Shown here piece after piece: positions 16,950 to 24,457 of a stretch of DNA of 64,000 bases (positions within the stretch are counted from its first letter, which is position 1; every line of letters starts with the position of its first letter). The notes beneath the pieces were generated by a model. That model had not been told where the DNA came from. It ran no database searches and saw nothing but the letters and a program-made list of their open reading frames with translations. Source of the DNA: Cecembia rubra (GTDB lineage Bacteria; Bacteroidota; Bacteroidia; Cytophagales; Cyclobacteriaceae); the NCBI RefSeq assembly GCF_003014575.1, contig NZ_PYGF01000009.1, forward strand, positions 62,001-126,000, given 5' to 3'. The position numbers and the translations under genes were made by a program.

Positions 16950-19900
16950 ATGAAAAGTAGACTAAAACACCTACCAATATTCTTTTTATTTATTGGAGGA
17001 ATGTATTTTTTTTGGTCTAATCAATTTATTGAAAGTTATGCTAAATCAGATATTAATTATCGTGATTTAAATTTTTCTAATGAAGAACTAGGGATAACAG
17101 GTCCTGATGAATTGTGTTTATACTATGGAAGTATTATAGGAGATTTTTCAGGTGGAGGCTTGGCCACGGACGTTTTTTCTTGGAAGATTTTCAACGAAAA
17201 AGGCGTTCTACTGGCAGATAGAGATGGTGGATTTCAAATATTTAGTTATACATTTTCAGAAGAAGGAAATTATACGATTGAATTGAATGTAAGAAGAGGG
17301 TCAGTTCCTATTTTTTCTGATTCAAAGTTAATTAGGATTAATAGGGGAGTAGATTTAATTTTACAAGATAGTTATCTAATCTGCGAGGATGGTTCAGTTG
17401 AGTTGATGTTGATAAATCCTAATGATCCAGAGTTACTTGATTTTTTTATTGAATGGAAGGACCAAAATGGTCAAACAATCGGTAATGGTAATAGCTTAAA
17501 AGTTGACAAGCCTGGAGTATTTGTAGCTGAATTTTTTACTAAAAATGATAAGGGACAGATTATTTGTCCTTTTTCTAAATTTACTTCAGTTTCTATTCCT
17601 CAAGATTATACAATAGCTATTTCCAAACCAAATGTTTGTTTCAATTGGGAAGAAATTACCCTAAGTACTGATATACCTGTGCCTGGATCCTGGTATTATG
17701 AAAAAGTTGGTACTGGTAATCGGGTTTTATTAGGAGAAAAAAATAATTTGATATTTAATGTCCTTTATGATCTTGAGGGAATAGGTGACTATGAATTTGT
17801 ATTTGTTCCAGATAACTCAACAAATACTTTCTGTAAACTGGAAGACAGCTTAGTATTTTCTGTACTTCCCCAAGGGGAAATATTAGTTGAAGTAGAGAGA
17901 AATTCAGGTAATTGTTTACAAGGAGATGGAGAAGTCCAGATCCAAATACTTTCTGAATTAGATAGATTGTTTGTTTATAAGTTGGATGAAATTATTTATG
18001 ACCAAGTTTCTTTGAGTCCTACATCTGGCCCAATAATTTTGTCTGACTTGAGTTCTGGGGTTTATAGCGTTGTAATATATTCTGGAATTTGCACACAATT
18101 TTTTCCTTTTATTGTTGGTTTGGATGAAGAGCCAAGGAATATACTTTTCGAAATCATTGAAAAAGTGGATGAAACTTGTACTGATAAAGGTAAAGAAAAT
18201 GGTAGGATTAAGATCAAATTGTTAAATGGACCATTTTTTGGAAAATATAGGATCTTAAGCATAAATGGTCTGCCATTTACTGAAGAAGAATTACCAGGAT
18301 CATTTGGAACAATAGCTGACAAAGATGAATTTGAAATAGATCTACCAAATGGGACATATTTCCTTGAATTGATAGATGAAAATGGATGTGTATTTCCATT
18401 TTCTGAATCGTTTTTTATTGCAAGAAAGGACCTAGTTTCATTTGATGTTCCAGTTAGACTCAATATTTGTGGAGAATTTGAATTATTTCCCAATACAGAT
18501 CAGAATTTGAGGTTTGAATTGGTGTATCCCGATAACACGATTGTTTCTAAAATTACAGGTGAACCATTTACTATAAGGGAGGGGGGAGATTATATCATTA
18601 AAGGCTTTGAAACTGATTTAAATAGAGCTTTATGTCCTAGAGAGTTCGCTTTCAGGGTTATAGCAAATGATGCTATAAATTATGAACCCAAATTGGTAAA
18701 TCAGGATTGTTTTGGAAATAAAACTTATGAAGCAGAGATTTTTGGACGTGACCCGAGCAATTTAATTTTTACTTGGTACAATGAATTAGATCAAGTGGTA
18801 GGAAATGGCAGATTTTTATTCCCCACTTCTTTTGGGGAATTTAAATTGGATGTGCAGTTAAGAAATTCAGAACCATGTAATAATCCTCCCAAGAGATTTA
18901 TTGTAAGCCAGCCTGTATTTCAAGTAGAGGTTGAGATTCTTGAATCCCAGTATTGTTATAATTCAAGATATTCAATCCTCAAAGTTGAAACGAATTTTCA
19001 AGAAGCAAATTTTTTTGAGTGGATCTATATAGACAGGTTTGGAAACTCTACTGACCTACCCCAGTTTCAGGGACAATCAGAAATCAAAATTGAAAAATAC
19101 GGCTTTTATGAAGTTGTAGTTTACAATAAATCAGGTTGTGAAATAGGTAGAAAAATTGAAAATATTGTCGAACTGGAAGATGTTGCGGATTTTTTTCTAC
19201 CTGAAGAATTAACTGTTTGCGATAATTACAATCTTTTTTTGGATTCACCTTTGGATATTGAATTTATTGTTACCAAACCATCAGGAGATCAGATCACAAT
19301 AAGTAAAGGCAGTGCAATTTTTCTTGATATAGAAGGGGGGTATATAGTGGAGTCTAAAGCACTGGACCCAAACAGTCCACTTTGTAAGATGATAAAAAAA
19401 TTAAATGTCACCATAGTCGAGCCAATCAATTATGAACCATCGTTATTCAGCGAAGACTGTGAGGGTAATTTGATTTATAAAGCTGAAATATTATTTGAAG
19501 ACCCTGCACTTTATGATTTTTATTGGTATGATTCAATTGGTAATGAAGTGGGTAAAGATCAATTTTTCCAACCATCAAATTTTGGTATCCATCAATTGGA
19601 AGTAAGGCCTAAGGGGAGTATGTCATGTTCTTTACCACCTAAAAAATTCATAATACAAGAACCGGTAATCTCTATTGACATAAAATTAGAGTCATTTCCA
19701 ATTTGCCCTGATCCTGGTTTCACCTTTATTTACCTGAAGGGAGACTTAGGACAATTTGAAGGTAACATCAAGTGGTATTTTACTGATTCCATAGGGATAA
19801 GAAGTGAACGAGTAGATCTTCAAAATGAATCTGTGATTGCGGTAATGACTGAGGGTTTATATGAAGCTGAAGTTTATAATCAATTAGGTTGTCTTTTAGG

Positions 19901-20465
19901 TTTTGATAAGACTTTGGTTAATATTGTTCAGGATAATATTAGACCAATTATTGAGGAGGAGTATGTTTTCTGTTCAATTTATGGGCAAATTCCTGTAATC
20001 GATCCTGGGCTGTTTAGCCATTATGAGTGGTATTTAGATGAAAATCTAGTCCAAGAGGGAAATTATTTCAGCCCATTTGCTGAAGGTAATTATACGTTAA
20101 TTGTAACCAGCAATGATGGCTGTAGATATACTACTAAATTCACTGTAAAAGAGGATTGTGGCCTACAATTGATGTTTCCAAATGCAATTATACCCCAAGA
20201 TCCAGATAGAAGCTTTTTGGTTTATTCCAACAACCTGATTGATGAACTCAAAATTTGGATTTATAATAAATGGGGGCAATTATTATTCTATTGTAATGAT
20301 TCTGATACAATTGAAAATAAAGCATCTTGTCCATGGGATGGCACTTTTAGCGGACAAATTGTTCCTCCTGGATCCTATGTTGTAAAAATAGAATACAAAA
20401 ATAAAAGCGATCATTCTGTTCAATCAGTAACCCGGAGCCTTATGGTTCTAAATTATAGTAAATAA
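16950..20465 (+). CDS. T9SS type B surface protein, paralogue of the upstream giant
   Basis: 1171 residues from the ATG at 16950; the frame extends eight codons to a TTG, but the ATG begins the signal-like stretch MKSRLKHLPIFFLF. The mature protein is colinear with the last ~870 residues of the 1843-residue protein: it starts with a GPDELCLYYG module equivalent to GPERICYDPE there and ends in the same sorting domain (LKIWIYNKWGQLLFYC..WDG..VPPGSY). It lacks the propeller-like regions. One ~250-residue module is duplicated in tandem (residues 498-747 and 748-995), which accounts for its extra length. Base composition looks more AT-rich than in the first copy. Unlike other signal peptides here, the likely cleavage site is followed by Lys, not Gln. 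Confidence 0.82.
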   Translation: MKSRLKHLPIFFLFIGGMYFFWSNQFIESYAKSDINYRDLNFSNEELGITGPDELCLYYGSIIGDFSGGGLATDVFSWKIFNEKGVLLADRDGGFQIFSYTFSEEGNYTIELNVRRGSVPIFSDSKLIRINRGVDLILQDSYLICEDGSVELMLINPNDPELLDFFIEWKDQNGQTIGNGNSLKVDKPGVFVAEFFTKNDKGQIICPFSKFTSVSIPQDYTIAISKPNVCFNWEEITLSTDIPVPGSWYYEKVGTGNRVLLGEKNNLIFNVLYDLEGIGDYEFVFVPDNSTNTFCKLEDSLVFSVLPQGEILVEVERNSGNCLQGDGEVQIQILSELDRLFVYKLDEIIYDQVSLSPTSGPIILSDLSSGVYSVVIYSGICTQFFPFIVGLDEEPRNILFEIIEKVDETCTDKGKENGRIKIKLLNGPFFGKYRILSINGLPFTEEELPGSFGTIADKDEFEIDLPNGTYFLELIDENGCVFPFSESFFIARKDLVSFDVPVRLNICGEFELFPNTDQNLRFELVYPDNTIVSKITGEPFTIREGGDYIIKGFETDLNRALCPREFAFRVIANDAINYEPKLVNQDCFGNKTYEAEIFGRDPSNLIFTWYNELDQVVGNGRFLFPTSFGEFKLDVQLRNSEPCNNPPKRFIVSQPVFQVEVEILESQYCYNSRYSILKVETNFQEANFFEWIYIDRFGNSTDLPQFQGQSEIKIEKYGFYEVVVYNKSGCEIGRKIENIVELEDVADFFLPEELTVCDNYNLFLDSPLDIEFIVTKPSGDQITISKGSAIFLDIEGGYIVESKALDPNSPLCKMIKKLNVTIVEPINYEPSLFSEDCEGNLIYKAEILFEDPALYDFYWYDSIGNEVGKDQFFQPSNFGIHQLEVRPKGSMSCSLPPKKFIIQEPVISIDIKLESFPICPDPGFTFIYLKGDLGQFEGNIKWYFTDSIGIRSERVDLQNESVIAVMTEGLYEAEVYNQLGCLLGFDKTLVNIVQDNIRPIIEEEYVFCSIYGQIPVIDPGLFSHYEWYLDENLVQEGNYFSPFAEGNYTLIVTSNDGCRYTTKFTVKEDCGLQLMFPNAIIPQDPDRSFLVYSNNLIDELKIWIYNKWGQLLFYCNDSDTIENKASCPWDGTFSGQIVPPGSYVVKIEYKNKSDHSVQSVTRSLMVLNYSK
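18441..19936 (+). repeat. Tandem ~250-codon module duplication inside the second type B protein
   Basis: Copy 1 (18441-19190) and copy 2 (19191-19936) encode modules that align end to end: FDVPVRLNIC with FFLPEELTVC, INYEPKLVNQDC with INYEPSLFSEDC, LFPTSFGEFKLDVQ with FQPSNFGIHQLEVR, and FYEVVVYNKSGC with LYEAEVYNQLGC. The upstream giant has the module once (about 14796-15535). The DNA has diverged well beyond the protein, so the duplication is not recent. Confidence 0.75.
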
Positions 20466-20622
20466 TGTATTATTATTCAAAATAAAATATTGAATTTGAG
20501 CATGTTTGCTTTATTTTTTTCAACGGCAAAAAACTAATTCAAATATTTTTTTATATTTTCCGGATTATTCAACCAATCATCCAATAATTTAAGTCAGTTT
20601 CAACCTTTTAAACCCAACTCGA

Positions 20623-21828
20623 ATGAACGAAAACATCAACAAGAGTGCCTTGTTCAATGCAAGTTGCTTGGCCCTTATCACCACCGCTCTTTCATTTTCT
20701 ATCCGTGCAGGTATCCTTCCGCAATTAGGAGCTGAATTCGGTCTATCAGCAGAACAACTTGGATTTATTAATTCTATGTGGTTCCTTGGATTCCCAATTT
20801 CCATGATTTTAGGAGGGATCTTCTACCATACTGTAGGACCTAAAAATATCATGCGAATCGCCTTTGTTGCCCATACATTGGGTATTGTTTTGACAATCTA
20901 TGCTGATGGTTATGCTCTTCTATTGATATCCACTTTGTTTATTGGATTTGGTAATGGTTGTACGGAAGCTGCTTGTAACCCAATGATTGCAGACATGTAC
21001 TCTGGCGTGACACTTAATAAAATGTTGAATAGATTCCATATGTGGTTCCCAGGTGGTATAGTTATTGGTGCCCTGGTATCCAAATTCATGACAGATGCTG
21101 CTTTTAGCTGGCAAGCTCAAATGTGGATGATCATGATCCCAACTATCGCTTATGCAGTCTTGTTTTTTGGAAAAGCTTTCCCAAAACCAACTGTAGAAGG
21201 CGTAACTTCTCTTTCCAGCAACGTGAAGGCCATGTTTTCTCCTGTGTTTATTTTCTTGTTCATTTGCATGGCTCTGACCGCGATCTCAGAATTCGGACCT
21301 CAGCAGTGGGTTAATATCGTAATGAGTGAAAGCGGTGCCAGCGGAATGTTGATCTTGGCATTGACTACTGGTATTATGGCAGTGGGGAGGTTCTTTGCCG
21401 GACCTGTTGTGAAAAAATTAGGTCAAACTGGTGTTCTATTGGGAGGAGCAATCTTCGCAGCAATAGGTATCTACCTGTTTAGCGTTGTTACTGGACCTAT
21501 GGCTTATTTGGCCGCGGTATTTTTTGCTATAGGAGTTTGTTACTTCTGGCCCGTTATGGTGGGAGCTGTTGCCCAAAGAGTGCCACTAAGTGGTGCATTA
21601 GGGATGTCTATTATAGGTGGAGTCGGAATGTTTTCCACCGCAATTTTCCAACCGATTATCGGTAAATGGATTGATTCTGCAAGACTTCTACATGATACAG
21701 AATTGGCGGCAGGCCAGGCAACTCTTTTGAAAATGGTGTCATTCCCGGGTATCTTGATCGTACTCTTTATCATTTTCTTTATATGGCAGAAGAATGCCAA
21801 ACCAGCAGAAGATGTTTCAGCACATTAA
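20623..21828 (+). CDS. MFS transporter, probably for a sugar
   Basis: 401 residues with about twelve membrane segments in two halves, the MFS plan. Recognisable features are a charged first helix (SFSIRAGILPQL), a loop GGIFYHTVGPKNIMR after helix 2 and the conserved GFGNGCTEAACNPMIADM in helix 4. The pattern is nearest to sugar permeases of the Fuc/Glc-permease type frequently found with sugar catabolic genes in Bacteroidota, but the substrate cannot be read. It is a single gene ended by a strong terminator; the following GH140-like gene begins only 6 bp after that terminator, so the two may be linked. Confidence 0.85.
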   Translation: MNENINKSALFNASCLALITTALSFSIRAGILPQLGAEFGLSAEQLGFINSMWFLGFPISMILGGIFYHTVGPKNIMRIAFVAHTLGIVLTIYADGYALLLISTLFIGFGNGCTEAACNPMIADMYSGVTLNKMLNRFHMWFPGGIVIGALVSKFMTDAAFSWQAQMWMIMIPTIAYAVLFFGKAFPKPTVEGVTSLSSNVKAMFSPVFIFLFICMALTAISEFGPQQWVNIVMSESGASGMLILALTTGIMAVGRFFAGPVVKKLGQTGVLLGGAIFAAIGIYLFSVVTGPMAYLAAVFFAIGVCYFWPVMVGAVAQRVPLSGALGMSIIGGVGMFSTAIFQPIIGKWIDSARLLHDTELAAGQATLLKMVSFPGILIVLFIIFFIWQKNAKPAEDVSAH

Positions 21829-21843
21829 TATGAAGTAAAATTT

Positions 21844-21869
21844 AAGCAGCCCATTCGGGCTGCTTTTTT
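21844..21869 (+). terminator. Strong terminator after the MFS gene
   Basis: A 9-bp stem, AAGCAGCCC / GGGCTGCTT, with a 4-nt loop ATTC, followed by a T tract. The next start codon is only 6 bp beyond it. Confidence 0.9.
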
Positions 21870-21875
21870 CTTGTT

Positions 21876-23240
21876 ATGGACAAATTTATTATTAGTTTTT
21901 TTCTTCTAATCCTGATTTCATATCCTTCAACAGGACAAGTTGAAGGCCCGATTCGGATTTCAGATAATCAGAGATATTTTCAAAATCCAGACGGAACGCC
22001 ATTCTTTTGGATGGCAGATACTGCCTGGGAGCTCTTTCATAGAACTACCAGAGAGGAAGCCAAGTATTATCTCGAAACAAGGGCAATGCAAGGTTTCAAT
22101 GTAGTCCAAGCTGTAGCTTTGGCCGAATTAGATGGATTAAATACCCCTAATAGCTATGGAAATACTCCATTTTTATCTTTAAACCCGTTTGAATACAACG
22201 AAAAGTATTGGGAATATATTGATGAAATAATTGATTTGGCAGAAGAAAAGGGAATTCATATCGCTCTTTTACCTACTTGGGGAGATAAGCTTTTCAAAAA
22301 CACTTGGGGAGAAGGCCCCGAGATTTTCAATGAAAAAAATGCATATCAATTTGGAAATTGGTTAGGTAAAAGGTTAGCAAACAAGAAAAATCTAATTTGG
22401 GTAATTGGAGGGGACAGGAATCCAAGAAAGGATTCCAATGATAAGGAAATCTGGAATTTGATGGCTAAAGGTATTAAAGATACCGCAAAACCTGATAACC
22501 CAATTTTGATGACTTTTCACCCTCAGCCTAATTGGCCTGCCGGATCATCTACCTGGTTTCATGAGGAAAGATGGTTGGATTTCAATATGCAACAAACCGG
22601 ACATTGTCCTAACCAACCGACTTTTAGGATTATTGAACATGATTACCAGCTTCTGCCCTTAAAACCTACATTAGACGGGGAACCATTGTACGAAGAACAT
22701 CCTAATTGTTTTAATGCCAAAGAACTTGGATATAGTAATCCAGATGATATAAGAAGAATAATGTACTGGAATGTTTTCGCAGGGGCAGCTGGACAGACCT
22801 ATGGTTGTCATGCTGTTTGGCAAATGTTTACACTCGAAAGAAAACCGATCAATGGACCTTTAAAGCCTTGGCAAGTTTCCCTTGATTTGCCAATGGCCAA
22901 TCAGGTGAAACATTTAAAGAAGCTAATGCTTTCCCAATCCTATTTTACAAGAATTCCTGATTTCAGTATTGTTTTGGACCAACAGGAGGATGATGAAAAT
23001 TTTGTAATCGCAACTAGAGACCTCAATCATACATTCCTGATGGTATATTTTCCAACCGGAAAATCAGTTAATCTTGATTTATCAAGTTTTTCAGAAATTA
23101 TGCAAGCAAAATGGTTTGATCCAAGGACAGGTGTTTCATTTGATTATTCAGGAACACCTCTTAGAAATGAAAATAAAAGGATTAATCCTCCCTCATCAGG
23201 TAAAGGGAATGATTGGGTCTTGGTAGTAAGCAGGCAGTGA
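21876..23240 (+). CDS. GH140-like (DUF4038) glycoside hydrolase with C-terminal accessory domain
   Basis: 454 residues. A signal peptide ends at PSTG with Gln at +1, so the protein is exported. The DUF4038 catalytic (beta/alpha)8 domain spans about 25-355, opening with NQRYFQNPDGTPFFWMADTAWELFH (quoted here only as positions 31-55 in spirit: key residues F44, W45, D48, W51). Candidate catalytic acids are Asp180 in VIGGD and Glu269 in LDGEP. The C-terminal domain (about 365-453) matches the putative collagen-binding accessory domain often attached to DUF4038. The characterised GH140 enzyme releases apiose from pectin side chains; specificity here is not established. The gene is convergent with galK. 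Confidence 0.85.
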   Translation: MDKFIISFFLLILISYPSTGQVEGPIRISDNQRYFQNPDGTPFFWMADTAWELFHRTTREEAKYYLETRAMQGFNVVQAVALAELDGLNTPNSYGNTPFLSLNPFEYNEKYWEYIDEIIDLAEEKGIHIALLPTWGDKLFKNTWGEGPEIFNEKNAYQFGNWLGKRLANKKNLIWVIGGDRNPRKDSNDKEIWNLMAKGIKDTAKPDNPILMTFHPQPNWPAGSSTWFHEERWLDFNMQQTGHCPNQPTFRIIEHDYQLLPLKPTLDGEPLYEEHPNCFNAKELGYSNPDDIRRIMYWNVFAGAAGQTYGCHAVWQMFTLERKPINGPLKPWQVSLDLPMANQVKHLKKLMLSQSYFTRIPDFSIVLDQQEDDENFVIATRDLNHTFLMVYFPTGKSVNLDLSSFSEIMQAKWFDPRTGVSFDYSGTPLRNENKRINPPSSGKGNDWVLVVSRQ

Positions 23241-23260
23241 TATCAATTCATAGCCTGCTT
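23228..23260. terminator. Hairpin spanning two convergent stop codons
   Basis: AAGCAGGC (23228-23235) and GCCTGCTT (23253-23260) form a perfect 8-bp stem with a 17-nt loop that contains the end of the GH140-like gene and the end of galK. There is no T tract on either side, so termination efficiency is uncertain. Confidence 0.4.
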
Positions 23261-24393
23261 GTACCTTCCTCAAGATTTACTTCGTAGAATTTTGGAGTTT
23301 TTTTAAATTTATCAGCATAGGATGCTGTAATTGTTTCTTTGAAAATTTCTACGCTTTCTTTCTTCAGGATATTGATGGTACATCCCCCAAATCCTCCTCC
23401 CATCATTCTACTTCCTAACACATAATCCATAGGTTGGGTCATTTCTACTAAAAAGTCCAATTCAGTACAGCTTACGCTATATTTTTTACTCAATCCTTCA
23501 TGGGAAGCATACATCAGTTCGCCTACTTTTTTCAAGTTTCCTTCCTTTAAGGCTTTTGAGGTGTCTATAACCCGCTCATTTTCCTCGATGATAAATTCAC
23601 CCCTTCCCAGTACTTCTTCATTAATATATGCTTTTAACTGATCTAAATCCTTTAACCTCAAATCCCTTAAGGATTTTACCCCTACAAGGTTTTGTTGTGC
23701 CATCAATACTACTTCGGCGCATTCATTTCTCCTTCGGTTGTATGCAGTATCAGCAAGAGAATGCTTGACCTGGGTGTCCACTAAAAGGATTTGATAATCA
23801 CCAAGATCAAGTGGGAAATATTCATAGGACAAATCCCGGCAATCTAGTCGGATTACATGGCCTTTTTTGCCCATAACGGAGGCAAATTGGTCCATGATGC
23901 CACATTGAACGCCGGCAAATAGGTGTTCTGCTTTTTGGGCGTAATGCACAAGGGATAGTCTTGGAATGTCAAAACCAAAAAGTGAAGCTAAAGCAAAACC
24001 AGCTGCACATTCCAGTGCAGCGGAAGAAGATAGACCGGCACCTACAGGGATATCTCCTCCAAATACCATGTCAAATCCCTTAACTTGGTAACCTGCCTGC
24101 TGTAATTGGGCTGTTACACCCATGATATAGGTAGCCCAATGGCCTTTTTTAGGAGAAAAAGACCGAATGTCAAAGGTAAATTCTTCTTGGAAATCAAGGG
24201 AATAGATTCTTGCATTCGATAGGCCATTTTCAGCAATTCCTACATACATTTTTTTATCAATGGCTGCAGGCATTACAAAACCTTCATTGTAATCTGTATG
24301 CTCACCGATCAGGTTAATCCTGCCTGGTGAATTGACGATTAGGGGTACTTTTTGGAATAAATCCTTAAATGTGGTTTCTATAAGTTTTCTCAT
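23248..24393 (-). CDS. galK: Galactokinase
   Basis: 381 residues from the ATG at 24393. The frame opens further upstream, but the family start is at MRKLIETTF. The galactokinase signature GRINLIGEHTDY is at 24-35, the GHMP ATP-binding motif PVGAGLSSSAALE at 116-128, and MGGGFGGC near the C-terminus. It phosphorylates galactose at C1 in the cytoplasm, the first committed step of the Leloir pathway. It is the last gene of the leftward PUL, 61 bp after the GH9-like gene; galM lies on the far side of the locus, while galT and galE are absent from the window. A 12-bp palindrome touches its start codon. Confidence 0.95.
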   Translation of the reverse strand: MRKLIETTFKDLFQKVPLIVNSPGRINLIGEHTDYNEGFVMPAAIDKKMYVGIAENGLSNARIYSLDFQEEFTFDIRSFSPKKGHWATYIMGVTAQLQQAGYQVKGFDMVFGGDIPVGAGLSSSAALECAAGFALASLFGFDIPRLSLVHYAQKAEHLFAGVQCGIMDQFASVMGKKGHVIRLDCRDLSYEYFPLDLGDYQILLVDTQVKHSLADTAYNRRRNECAEVVLMAQQNLVGVKSLRDLRLKDLDQLKAYINEEVLGRGEFIIEENERVIDTSKALKEGNLKKVGELMYASHEGLSKKYSVSCTELDFLVEMTQPMDYVLGSRMMGGGFGGCTINILKKESVEIFKETITASYADKFKKTPKFYEVNLEEGTSRL

Positions 24394-24394
24394 A

Positions 24395-24406
24395 TATTGC
24401 GCAATA
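24395..24406. promoter_or_regulatory. 12-bp perfect palindrome at the galK start
   Basis: TATTGCGCAATA, one base upstream of the galK ATG on the minus strand. It could be an operator or an RNA hairpin over the translation start; a chance palindrome cannot be excluded. Confidence 0.3.
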
Positions 24407-24449
24407 AAACAAATAGATTTATCGAAAAAAAATATTTTTATACCATAGT

Positions 24450-24457
24450 CAAACCTA
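24450..24457 (-). promoter_or_regulatory. Candidate internal -7 box for galK
   Basis: On the minus strand this is TAGGTTTG, an exact TAnnTTTG match, 57 bp before the galK ATG and overlapping the end of the GH9-like gene. No TTTG box is found at the right spacing. Confidence 0.25.
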
